Below, one piece after another: positions 1-5,670 of a stretch of 8,114 nt of DNA. Under the pieces are notes generated by a model that did not search any database, was not told the origin of the DNA, and was given only the letters and a program-made list of their open reading frames with translations. The stretch's first letter is position 1. The number at the start of each line of letters is the position of its first letter. A program made the translations under genes and the position numbers. The stretch covers positions 1 through 8,114 of the forward strand of contig DAIDKG010000322.1 in NCBI GenBank assembly GCA_027450125.1. Direction: 5' to 3'. The DNA comes from Bordetella sp. (GTDB lineage Bacteria; Pseudomonadota; Gammaproteobacteria; Burkholderiales; Burkholderiaceae_B).

Positions 1-354
1 GCGGCAGGTACCGGCCTGGCAGCCCAGGTCAGCGCCGGCGGCCTGGCCGGCGCCGCCGTTCCCGGAGGCTGGGACGTGGTCATCAACGCCACGGCCAGCA
101 GCCTGCAAGGCGCGGCGCCCGAGCTGCCCGCCGGCCTGTATGCCGGGGGAGCGCTGGCCTACGACATGCTCTACGCCGCCCAGCCGACGCCTTTCATGGC
201 GCAGGCTGCCCGGGACGGCGCGGCCCGTTGCGCCGACGGGCTGGGCATGCTGGTGGGCCAGGCCGCCGAAAGCTTCTTCATCTGGCACGGCGTGCGGCCC
301 GATCCGGAGCCGGTGCTCGACATTCTGCGGGCCGAACTGCGGGCCCAACGCTGA
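1..354 (+). CDS. aroE: Shikimate dehydrogenase (NADP), C-terminal part, cut by the left edge
   Basis: This is the 3' end of a gene that starts before the window; the frame is open from base 1 and ends at TGA 352-354, giving 117 residues. AroE reduces 3-dehydroshikimate to shikimate with NADPH in the cytosol, in the pathway to chorismate and the aromatic amino acids. The visible part is the C-terminal half. It includes a strand with VINATAS (family pattern NAT/S-S), then YDMLY followed by TPFM, and the closing DGLGMLVGQAAESFFIW block, where the family's conserved Gln packs against substrate. The catalytic Lys and Asp lie in the missing N-terminal part and cannot be checked. A sequence spaced only 5 nt from the next start suggests co-transcription with mtgA, an order I recall from other betaproteobacteria. 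Confidence 0.95.
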   Translation, partial: AAGTGLAAQVSAGGLAGAAVPGGWDVVINATASSLQGAAPELPAGLYAGGALAYDMLYAAQPTPFMAQAARDGAARCADGLGMLVGQAAESFFIWHGVRPDPEPVLDILRAELRAQR

Positions 355-359
355 GCGTC

Positions 360-1079
360 ATGGCCAGGCGCAAGAGCCGCGGCATGCATGGCCTGGCCAG
401 GCTGATCCTGGCCCTGGTCGGCCTGTTCCTGCTCTACCAATTGTGGCTGCTGGGCCAGGTGCTCTGGTACGCCCACCACAACCCGGCCGGCAGCGCCGTG
501 ATGCGCGAAGAAATGGCCGCCTTGCGCAAGACCGATCCGCGCATCGTGCTGCAGCACACCTGGGTTCCATACGACCGCATCAACGACACGCTCAAGCGCG
601 CCGTGGTCGCCTCCGAGGACTCCAATTTCCTGGACAACGACGGCGTCGAATGGGACGCCATACGCGAAGCCTGGGAGTACAACCAGCGTCAGGAGGAGCT
701 GGGCCGCAAGGCCCGCCGCGGCGGCTCGACCATAACCCAGCAGCTGGCCAAGAATCTGCTGCTGTCGAACTCGCGCAACTACCTGCGCAAGGGCGAGGAA
801 CTGCTGGTGACCTTCATGATCGACCGTTTCATGAGCAAGCGCCGCATCCTGGAGATCTACCTGAATATCGCAGAATGGGGCACGGGCGTCTTCGGCGCGC
901 AGGCCGCGGCGCGGCACTACTACGCGATAGACGCCTCCCGGCTGGACGCATACCAGGCCGCGAAACTGGCCGCCATGCTGCCCAATCCCCGCTACTATGA
1001 CCGGCACCGCGACACGCGCTATCTCGACGGCCGCGCCGGCGTCATCCTGAGACGCATGCGGCTGGTGGGCATACCCTGA
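360..1079 (+). CDS. mtgA: Monofunctional biosynthetic peptidoglycan glycosyltransferase
   Basis: MtgA polymerises lipid II into glycan strands on the periplasmic face of the inner membrane (family GT51, no transpeptidase domain). The protein has 239 residues, close to the roughly 240 usual for MtgA. A basic start (MARRKSR) and one hydrophobic segment at about residues 11-38 form a signal anchor. The GT51 motifs follow in order: SEDSNF with catalytic Glu86, GGSTITQQLAKN at 121-132, RKGEE at 143-147, SKRRILEIYLNIAEWG at 159-174 and AAMLPNPRYY near 204-213. In motif 1 the usual His (EDxxFxxHxG) is Asn93. ATG 360 was chosen because it begins just after the aroE stop and gives a normal N-terminus; the in-frame upstream extension lies inside aroE and looks like shadow sequence. 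No strong Shine-Dalgarno is visible, which fits translational coupling to aroE. Confidence 0.95.
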   Translation: MARRKSRGMHGLARLILALVGLFLLYQLWLLGQVLWYAHHNPAGSAVMREEMAALRKTDPRIVLQHTWVPYDRINDTLKRAVVASEDSNFLDNDGVEWDAIREAWEYNQRQEELGRKARRGGSTITQQLAKNLLLSNSRNYLRKGEELLVTFMIDRFMSKRRILEIYLNIAEWGTGVFGAQAAARHYYAIDASRLDAYQAAKLAAMLPNPRYYDRHRDTRYLDGRAGVILRRMRLVGIP

Positions 1080-1366
1080 CGTCCTGCCCTGTCGGTTCGC
1101 GTCCATGACGTTGTGGCTTGGCAAGCGGGGCGGCATTGCAAGGCCTCGCGGCAAGCCGGGTCGTCGATGCGAGCCGTGCCTGGGGCATGGCGTACCAGTC
1201 GATCGATTTCATCCTGGACTTGACGTGGCGGGGCAAGGCACACGCGCCCGAGACCGAATCGCCGCGAGGGGATTACAGCCTCGGCCCGAGGATTTGTTAA
1301 CCTTGCACATTACGCCGCAATTTGCGTGCCGATTTCCGTCTACGCGTCTTACAAGCCCCATTTTTC
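1080..1366. other. Non-coding stretch between mtgA and lptG
   Basis: This is about 287 bp with no convincing gene. A plus-strand frame (TTG 1118 to TAA 1300, or ATG 1189 inside it) encodes a short peptide without a recognisable motif and without a clear ribosome-binding site, so it is not called. Short complementary segments CGAGG (1265-1269), CCTCG (1279-1283) and CGAGG (1287-1291) could form alternative 5-bp hairpins, but they are weak and have no T-tract. A lone TTGACG at 1220-1225 resembles a -35 box but has no -10 at proper spacing. The lptG promoter presumably lies here, towards the AT-richer end around 1291-1360, but I cannot place it. No T-tailed terminator for mtgA was found. Confidence 0.6.
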
Positions 1367-2548
1367 ATGCGCACTGCCCGCCGCTACCTGGCCCTAGAGA
1401 TCTACCGCTCCAGCGCGGTCGTGCTGCTGGCCCTGCTCGGGCTGTTCACCTTCTTCGCCATGGTGGACGACCTGGACGGCCTGGGCAAGAAGTTCACCCT
1501 CCTGGCCATGTTCTACATGCAGGCCCTGCAGACCCCTGCGCGGCTCTACGACCTGCTGCCCATCGGCTTGCTGATCGGCGCCATCCTGGCCCTGGCAAGC
1601 CTGGCCCAGCGCAATGAGCTGGTGATCCTGCGCGTCTCGGGAGTCAGCGGCCTGCGTCTTCTGGCCACGCTATGGCTGATCACCGTGCCGCTGATGGCGG
1701 GTGCGCTGCTCTTGTCCGAATACATCACTCCCAAGGCCGAGACCCGCTACAGCGAGGTCAGCCTGGCGCTGCGCGGCCAGTCCAACGACGGCCGGCTGCA
1801 AAGCGGCTACTGGTTCAAGGAACCGACGCCCGGCAAGGGCACGCGCATCATCAACATCAAGGACCTGATGGGCAGCGGTGCGGTGAGCGGCATCACGGTC
1901 TACGAGCTTGCTCCCGACCTGGAGCTGCGCATGGTGGCCCAGGCCGCCTCGGGCACGCTGGCCGGCAACGGCGAGCTGACGTTGCGCCAGGTCACCGAAA
2001 CGCGCATCGATCCGGACGCATCTCAGGCGCTGGCCGATGCCCGTCCGCCGGCGCAGCCGCCCGCCAGCGTGGCGACCGAGCCGCAACTGGTGCTGCATAC
2101 CACGCTCAATCCCGAACGGCTGCTGGCACGCGTGCTGACGCCCGAACGCATGTCCATCGCGTCGCTGGTGGACTACATCAGCTACCTGCACCACAACCAA
2201 TTGCAGGCGGATCGGCAGATCGTCGCCCTGTGGCGCAAGGCGGTCTACCCCTTCACGCTGCTGGTCATGATCACCATCGCCGCTCCCATCAGTTTCATGC
2301 AAACGCGGCGCGGCAGCGTGGGCGCCAAGGTGTTCATCGGCATCTTGCTGGGCGTGGGCTTCTACATGCTCAACCAGCTGGCGCTGAACATCGGCATGCT
2401 CAGCCACTGGCCGGCCTGGCTGACGGCGCTGGGGCCCAATATCGGCGCCATGGCGATGGCGCTGGCGGCGCTGTCCATCATGGAATACCGGACGATCCTG
2501 GGTAATCTGACGACATGCCGCTGGCCCTGGAAGAAGTCGCCGGCATGA
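1367..2548 (+). CDS. lptG: LPS export ABC transporter permease LptG
   Basis: LptG pairs with LptF and the ATPase LptB in the inner-membrane LptB2FG complex, which extracts lipopolysaccharide and feeds it through LptC to the LptA bridge. From ATG 1367 it has 393 residues (E. coli about 360). Transmembrane helices are visible at about 16-34, 60-84, 98-120, 293-312, 320-340 and 350-372. The periplasmic jellyroll lies between helices 3 and 4 (about 121-290). The block LPIGLLIGAILALASLAQ then RNELVILRVSG fits LptG rather than LptF, as does the late segment SLVDYISYLHHNQL then LWRKAVYPFTLL. A Pro/Ala-rich insert near 224-236 (DARPPAQPPAS) may explain part of the extra length. An in-frame TTG at 1322 would add 15 residues, but the ATG puts the basic RTARRY just before helix 1 as expected. 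No strong Shine-Dalgarno was found for either start. The polar tail after MEYRTILGN is unusual. Confidence 0.92.
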   Translation: MRTARRYLALEIYRSSAVVLLALLGLFTFFAMVDDLDGLGKKFTLLAMFYMQALQTPARLYDLLPIGLLIGAILALASLAQRNELVILRVSGVSGLRLLATLWLITVPLMAGALLLSEYITPKAETRYSEVSLALRGQSNDGRLQSGYWFKEPTPGKGTRIINIKDLMGSGAVSGITVYELAPDLELRMVAQAASGTLAGNGELTLRQVTETRIDPDASQALADARPPAQPPASVATEPQLVLHTTLNPERLLARVLTPERMSIASLVDYISYLHHNQLQADRQIVALWRKAVYPFTLLVMITIAAPISFMQTRRGSVGAKVFIGILLGVGFYMLNQLALNIGMLSHWPAWLTALGPNIGAMAMALAALSIMEYRTILGNLTTCRWPWKKSPA

Positions 2549-2583
2549 AAGCCCTCGCGCTTGCGATGTCCGTAGAAGAGTAG
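2515..2583 (+). CDS. Possible 22-residue mini-ORF just before apaH
   Basis: An ATG at 2515 opens a 22-codon frame that starts inside the 3' end of lptG, in another reading frame, and stops at TAG 2581-2583, 7 nt before the apaH ATG. The peptide begins [12 protein letters not shown] and ends AMSVEE; I recognise no family. Its last codons coincide with the purine-rich stretch AGAAGAG that should serve as the apaH ribosome-binding site, so its translation could influence apaH initiation. It has no good Shine-Dalgarno of its own. Chance is the simplest explanation. Confidence 0.15.
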   Translation: MPLALEEVAGMKALALAMSVEE

Positions 2584-2590
2584 AAAACAC

Positions 2591-3421
2591 ATGAGCAGCA
2601 TCTGGATGATCGGCGACGTACAGGGCTGTTGCCAGCCCCTGGAGCAATTGCTCGCGCATCCCGAAATCACCGCCGACCCGGATTCGCTTTTCTGGTTTGC
2701 GGGCGACCTGGTCAACCGCGGGCCGCAGTCGCTGGCGGCGCTGCGCCGGCTCATCTCGCTGGAGTCGCGCAGCGTAGCCGTGCTGGGCAACCACGACCTG
2801 CATCTGCTGGCCGCGGCGGCCGGCGTGCGCAAGCCCTCCAAGTCGGACACGCTGGACGAGATCCTGAACGCGCCCGATGCCCAGGACCTGATCGACTGGC
2901 TGCGCTGCCGGCCACTGGCCCATTTCGAGCACGGCCATCTGATGGTGCATGCCGGCGTGCTGGCCAAGTGGGACGTGGCCAAGACGCTGTCGTTGGCCAA
3001 GGAGGTGCAGGCCATGCTGCGCGGACCGAACTGGCAGAAGGCCCTGCAGAAGATGTACGGCAACCAGCCTACACAGTGGAAGGACGATCACCAGGGCGGC
3101 AAGCGCCTGCGCGTGATCATCAACGCGCTCACGCGCATCCGTCTGTGCACGCCGCAGGGGCATATGGACTTCGGCGCCAAGGTGGCGCCCAACGCCTGGC
3201 CGCCCGGCCTGATCCCCTGGTTCGACGTGCCCGGGCGGGCCACGCGCGAGGTCACCGTCGTGTTCGGGCATTGGTCCACGCTGGGCCTGTATCAGCGCGA
3301 GGACGTCATCTGTCTGGACTCGGGCTGCGTGTGGGGCGGCGCCCTGACCGCCATGCGCATGCAGGACCGCAAGCTGGTGCAGATACGCTGCGCGCAATCG
3401 CAGGCGCCGGGCGAAGCGTAA
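2591..3421 (+). CDS. apaH: Bis(5'-nucleosyl)-tetraphosphatase, symmetrical (Ap4A hydrolase)
   Basis: ApaH splits diadenosine tetraphosphate (Ap4A) into two ADP in the cytosol; in enterobacteria it also removes Np4 caps from RNA. The 276 residues match the family length (E. coli 280). The metallophosphoesterase motifs appear in order: GDVQG at 8-12, GDLVNRGP at 38-45, GNHD at 66-69, MVHAG with His120, and GHWS at 226-229. ApaH-specific stretches include [16 protein letters not shown] and LDSGCVWGG. The first motif has Gln where E. coli ApaH has His; I recall this GDxQG form in many beta and gamma homologues, so it is not read as a defect. ATG 2591 is preceded by AGAAGAG at 2574-2580. The gene follows lptG by 42 nt and is probably co-transcribed with it. 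It ends 23 nt before a large palindrome. Confidence 0.96.
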   Translation: MSSIWMIGDVQGCCQPLEQLLAHPEITADPDSLFWFAGDLVNRGPQSLAALRRLISLESRSVAVLGNHDLHLLAAAAGVRKPSKSDTLDEILNAPDAQDLIDWLRCRPLAHFEHGHLMVHAGVLAKWDVAKTLSLAKEVQAMLRGPNWQKALQKMYGNQPTQWKDDHQGGKRLRVIINALTRIRLCTPQGHMDFGAKVAPNAWPPGLIPWFDVPGRATREVTVVFGHWSTLGLYQREDVICLDSGCVWGGALTAMRMQDRKLVQIRCAQSQAPGEA

Positions 3422-3436
3422 GCTGCCGCACCCGTC

Positions 3437-3496
3437 CTATGGCTTGTCAACGCTAGAAGGAGCCGCGCGGCTCCTTCTAGCGTTGACAGGCCCTAG
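3437..3496. terminator. 44-bp perfect palindrome, probable bidirectional terminator
   Basis: Bases 3445-3488 read the same on both strands with no mismatch; the centre is GCGC and the inner core is GGAGCCGCGCGGCTCC. Complementarity continues outward to 3437-3496 with only two non-matching pairs (3444/3489, a possible U-G pair in plus-strand RNA, and 3440/3493). In RNA from either strand this gives a stem of about 20 bp with a 4-nt loop. It lies between the convergent stops of apaH (TAA 3419-3421) and the acyltransferase (TAG 3493-3495). Position and symmetry argue for two-way transcription termination. Neither side has a run of T, so it is not a classical intrinsic terminator; mRNA 3'-end protection is an alternative. 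Confidence 0.75.
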
Positions 3497-4242
3497 ACCA
3501 GCTGCGCGGCTATGGCGTCGCGCGCCGCGTGCGACAGGTGCAGCCGCGTGGGCGTCTGGCCGGCCGCGTCCGGCGCCGAGTGCAGGATGGGCAGGAACAC
3601 GACATCGACCGACAGCCCGGTCGCGCCCAGCACGCGCCACAGATTGGCCACCAGGGTTTCCTCGCCCACGAAAGCGGCGTAGCTGCTGCGCTCGCCATGG
3701 CGATAGAAGCGCAGGGCCACGGGCTGGATGTCGACGCCGGCATGGCGCGCAGGCTCGAACAGGCTGGCGAAAAAAGGCCGCAGGCCGAAGCCCTCGGTGG
3801 TGGTGCCTTCGGGAAAGAGGCCGACGGCCTCGCCGTTGTCGAAGCATTTCTGGATCGCGCTGCCCATGTCGTGCACGGCATGGCGCTGGCCGCGGTCGAT
3901 GAAGAGCGTGCCGGCCCCGGCGGCAAGCCAGCCTATGAGCGGCCAGCCCCGTATCTCGGACTTGGCCACGAAAGCCGTGGCGCGCACGGCATTGACCACG
4001 AAAATGTCGATCCACGACACATGGTTGGACACCCACATGACGGGGCCGGACATGCGGGCCTCGCCGATCACGCAGATCCGGATGCCGCACATGCGCATCA
4101 GGCAGCGCGACCACCAGCGATTGATGGCGGCACGGGTCGGCACGGGGGATATCCAGGGATAGACCACGGCAATGATAGCCAGGCCTGTCAGTATCCAGGG
4201 TACGACCAGGCAGAGCCGTGCGATGAAGCGCAACAGGTTCAA
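3493..4242 (-). CDS. PlsC-type 1-acyl-sn-glycerol-3-phosphate acyltransferase
   Basis: This is a 249-residue member of the LPLAT/PlsC family, the usual length. Such enzymes move a fatty acyl group from acyl-ACP or acyl-CoA to lysophosphatidic acid, giving phosphatidic acid at the inner membrane. An N-terminal hydrophobic anchor lies at about 10-32. The HX4D catalytic motif is NHVSWID (His74, Asp79). AKSEI at 93-97, GTLFIDRGQR at 111-120, substrate-binding FPEGTTTEG at 143-151 and QPVAL at 173-177 follow. The start is TTG 4242: it has a good GGAGAAAG Shine-Dalgarno at 4247-4254, no nearby in-frame ATG exists, and an upstream in-frame TGA bounds the frame. It is the last gene of the minus-strand cluster, 62 nt after ruvX. 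Other members of this family acylate ornithine lipids or other acceptors, so the substrate is inferred; plsC would be the symbol if confirmed. Confidence 0.9.
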   Translation of the reverse strand: MNLLRFIARLCLVVPWILTGLAIIAVVYPWISPVPTRAAINRWWSRCLMRMCGIRICVIGEARMSGPVMWVSNHVSWIDIFVVNAVRATAFVAKSEIRGWPLIGWLAAGAGTLFIDRGQRHAVHDMGSAIQKCFDNGEAVGLFPEGTTTEGFGLRPFFASLFEPARHAGVDIQPVALRFYRHGERSSYAAFVGEETLVANLWRVLGATGLSVDVVFLPILHSAPDAAGQTPTRLHLSHAARDAIAAQLV

Positions 4243-4304
4243 GTAGCTTTCTCCGACGCTGCAGACAGGCAGCCGGGCTGCATCATACCCGGCCCCGAGT
4301 CACA
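4243..4304 (-). other. Short ruvX-acyltransferase gap with overlapping inverted repeats
   Basis: These 62 bp hold several short self-complementary segments: GCTGC (4258-4262) with GCAGC (4269-4273), GCAGC (4269-4273) with GCTGC (4277-4281), and GCCGGG (4272-4277) with CCCGGC (4288-4293). They share bases, so only some can form at once. None has a following T-tract. They may modestly affect transcript stability between ruvX and the acyltransferase, or may be chance in GC-rich DNA. Confidence 0.3.
4247..4254 (-). promoter_or_regulatory. Ribosome-binding site that decides the TTG start of the acyltransferase
   Basis: On the minus strand GGAGAAAG stands with 8 nt between its GGAG core and the TTG at 4242-4240. 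No ATG or GTG start exists nearby in this frame, and the next internal ATG codons fall after residue 48, beyond the membrane anchor. The site therefore supports TTG as the real start codon. Confidence 0.65.
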
Positions 4305-4727
4305 TTACGGTAATGCGTCGAGGTAGCGCTGCAGGATGACCATCGCGGCTACGGCATCGTCGGGCGCATTGCTTTGCAGCAGGTCCTGCGCCTGCAGGCT
4401 GGAGCCGCGTTCGTCGACCAGCGCCACGGGCAGGCCGAAACGGCCGTCGAGTTGATTGGCAAAGCGCCGGCAGCGCGCCGTGGCAGGCTGCTCGCCGCCA
4501 TCGCGAGCCAGCGCCAGCCCGACCACCAGGCGCTGCGGCTGCCATTCGCCAATCAGCCTGGCGATGCGCGCGAAACGGACTTCGCGCACTTCGGAAAAAA
4601 TGATTTCGAGCGGACGGGCCTGGCGCGTCAGCGTATTGCCGATGGCCACGCCGATCTTCTTTTCGCCGAAATCAAAACCCAGCAGCGTCTCCTCGCGGCC
4701 GGCACCGGGCTGCTGCGCGTCAGGCAT
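4305..4727 (-). CDS. ruvX: RuvX/YqgF family pre-16S rRNA nuclease / putative Holliday junction resolvase
   Basis: YqgF proteins have an RNase H-like fold. In E. coli the protein is implicated in 5' maturation of 16S rRNA, and homologues have been tested as Holliday-junction resolvases. The 140 residues match the family (about 138). The acidic active site appears complete: Asp19 in GFDFGEKKIGVA, Glu106 in LVDERGSS, and Asp124 in the block DDAVAAMVILQRYLD. The middle loop reads VVGLALARDGG where VVGLPL is more common (Ala for Pro), a mild deviation. ATG 4727 was chosen over a longer frame to 4808 because the extra residues overlap yqgE and match nothing in the family. The start overlaps the yqgE stop by 8 nt, which points to translational coupling. 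yqgE-ruvX adjacency is common in proteobacteria. Confidence 0.93.
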   Translation of the reverse strand: MPDAQQPGAGREETLLGFDFGEKKIGVAIGNTLTRQARPLEIIFSEVREVRFARIARLIGEWQPQRLVVGLALARDGGEQPATARCRRFANQLDGRFGLPVALVDERGSSLQAQDLLQSNAPDDAVAAMVILQRYLDALP

Positions 4728-5331
4728 GGCCGGCGCCGCCGGACAGCATGACCGGGTCGACGCCCAGCAGCTTGAGCGCCTCGGGATAGCGCTCCTCGGG
4801 TGGCACATCGAAGATGATGCGCGAGTCCGCGCCTACGCTGAGCCAGGCGTTCTGGCTTATTTCGTATTCGAGCTGGCCGGCGCCCCAGCCGGCGTAGCCC
4901 AGCGCCACCAGCAGGCGCTGCGGGCCGTCGCCCTGGGCCACCGCCTGCAGCACGTCGCGCGAGGTCGTGAGCGTCAATTCGCCCAGCTTGACGCTGGAGT
5001 TGTATTCCCCTGCGGGCGCATGCAGCACGAAACCGCGGTCGGTCTGCACGGGGCCGACGAAATACACGGTATCGTCGCGGGTCGGCGCGCCTTCGACATT
5101 GAGCTCGATGCGCTCGAACAGGGCGGAGAGCGAAAGGTCCGTGGGCCGGTTGATCATCAGCCCCAGCGCGCCGCGAGTCGTGTGCTCGCAGATGTAGACC
5201 ACCGAGCCGGCGAAGTTGCCGTCGACCAGGGCGGGCATGGCCAGCAGGAACTGGTTGGAGAAATCCGTGGCCGGCGGCTCGGCCGCCGGACGATGGCCGT
5301 CCCGCCCGGTATCGTGCGTGTTTTCGGTCAT
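4720..5331 (-). CDS. yqgE: YqgE/AlgH family protein (DUF179), function unknown
   Basis: This is a conserved cytosolic protein with no established biochemical role. Its 203 residues are slightly longer than E. coli YqgE (about 187), mainly through a polar N-terminal extension of about 22 residues. Family signatures are clear: FLLAMPAL at 28-35, a CEHTTRGALGLMINRP-type block at 48-63, FVGPVQTDRGFVLH at 91-104, LGYAGWGAGQLE at 144-155 and NAWL at 161-164. ATG 5331 is supported by GGAGA at 5336-5340 with a 4-nt gap. The gene lies 54 nt after the rubredoxin stop and overlaps ruvX by 8 nt, so it is probably the second gene of the minus-strand operon. I assign family only. Confidence 0.93.
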   Translation of the reverse strand: MTENTHDTGRDGHRPAAEPPATDFSNQFLLAMPALVDGNFAGSVVYICEHTTRGALGLMINRPTDLSLSALFERIELNVEGAPTRDDTVYFVGPVQTDRGFVLHAPAGEYNSSVKLGELTLTTSRDVLQAVAQGDGPQRLLVALGYAGWGAGQLEYEISQNAWLSVGADSRIIFDVPPEERYPEALKLLGVDPVMLSGGAGHA

Positions 5332-5385
5332 GATGTCTCCGTTTTCATGCCGCCTCGGGCAGGACGGGCCTGCGCCCGGGCGCCA

Positions 5386-5550
5386 TCAGATTTCCATCAG
5401 TTCGAAGTCTTCCTTGCGCGCGCCGCACTCGGGACAGACCCAATTGGGAGGCACGTCGTCCCACTTGGTGCCGGGAGGAATGCCTTCTTCGGGCAAACCG
5501 GCCTCCTCGTCATACACCCAACCGCAAATCAGACACATCCAGGTACGCAT
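5386..5550 (-). CDS. Rubredoxin
   Basis: Rubredoxin is a small cytosolic electron carrier with one iron held by four cysteines. The 54 residues are the standard size. The ligands are Cys6/Cys9 in CLICGW and Cys39/Cys42 in CPECGA. The aromatic core WVYDEEAGLPEEGIPPGT, WDDVPPNW and the KEDF tail are typical. ATG 5550 is used because it yields the canonical N-terminus; an ATG at 5604 would add 18 residues (starting MDAPCCHGD) with two extra cysteines and no family match, and would overlap a candidate -10 box. Only a weak purine stretch (GTGAGAA) precedes ATG 5550. It leads the minus-strand cluster and is divergent from the ThiD-like gene. Its redox partner is not visible here; in other bacteria rubredoxins serve alkane hydroxylases or oxidative-stress reductases, so no specific role is assigned. 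Confidence 0.96.
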   Translation of the reverse strand: MRTWMCLICGWVYDEEAGLPEEGIPPGTKWDDVPPNWVCPECGARKEDFELMEI

Positions 5551-5670
5551 GGTTCTCACTATTTCCAGCCCCCGGGTATCGCCGTGGCAACAGGGGGCAT
5601 CCATTAGAATGAAGGCCGATCTTACCTAAACCCGAGCCAGCCCGCTGCGGCATAACGCGGCCGATTACCC
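5551..5670. promoter_or_regulatory. Divergent promoter region, rubredoxin cluster / thiD-like cluster
   Basis: These 120 bp between two divergent starts must carry promoters for both gene sets unless they lie further inside. The middle (5601-5630) is AT-richer than its surroundings. On the minus strand TCTAAT (5603-5608, five of six matches to TATAAT) has a weak -35, TTTAGG (5625-5630), at 16-bp spacing, which would leave a leader of about 46 nt before rubredoxin. On the plus strand CATAAC (5651-5656) resembles a -10 box but has no good -35, and it lies so close to GTG 5671 that a transcript would have almost no leader. Only the minus-strand call has modest support. Confidence 0.35.

Noticed and set aside
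171..1154. A 327-codon minus-strand frame opposite aroE and mtgA
   Set aside because: Shadow of real genes; low-complexity composition and no motif.
1265..1291. Three-part CGAGG/CCTCG/CGAGG set resembling an attenuator
   Set aside because: Stems are only 5 bp, no T-tract follows, and no leader peptide with telling codons is present; likely chance in GC-rich DNA.
1118..1300. A 60-codon plus-strand frame in the mtgA-lptG gap
   Set aside because: TTG start, no clear ribosome-binding site and no recognisable motif. Conservation could rescue it, but nothing in the sequence supports it now.
2612..2626. GDVQG in ApaH where E. coli has GDVHG
   Set aside because: I recall Gln at this place in many bacterial ApaH proteins, so it is family variation rather than a defect.
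1670..3397. A 575-codon open frame on the minus strand across lptG and apaH
   Set aside because: It is antisense to two clear genes, is rich in His, Arg and Gln as expected from GC-rich shadow frames, and shows no family motif.
5335..5385. Short GCAGG...CCTGC inverted repeat between rubredoxin and yqgE
   Set aside because: A 5-bp stem without a T-tract inside a probable operon; not enough to call a terminator.
4456..5607. A 383-codon plus-strand open frame opposite ruvX, yqgE and rubredoxin
   Set aside because: Three well-supported minus-strand genes explain the DNA, and the translated sequence has no recognisable domain.
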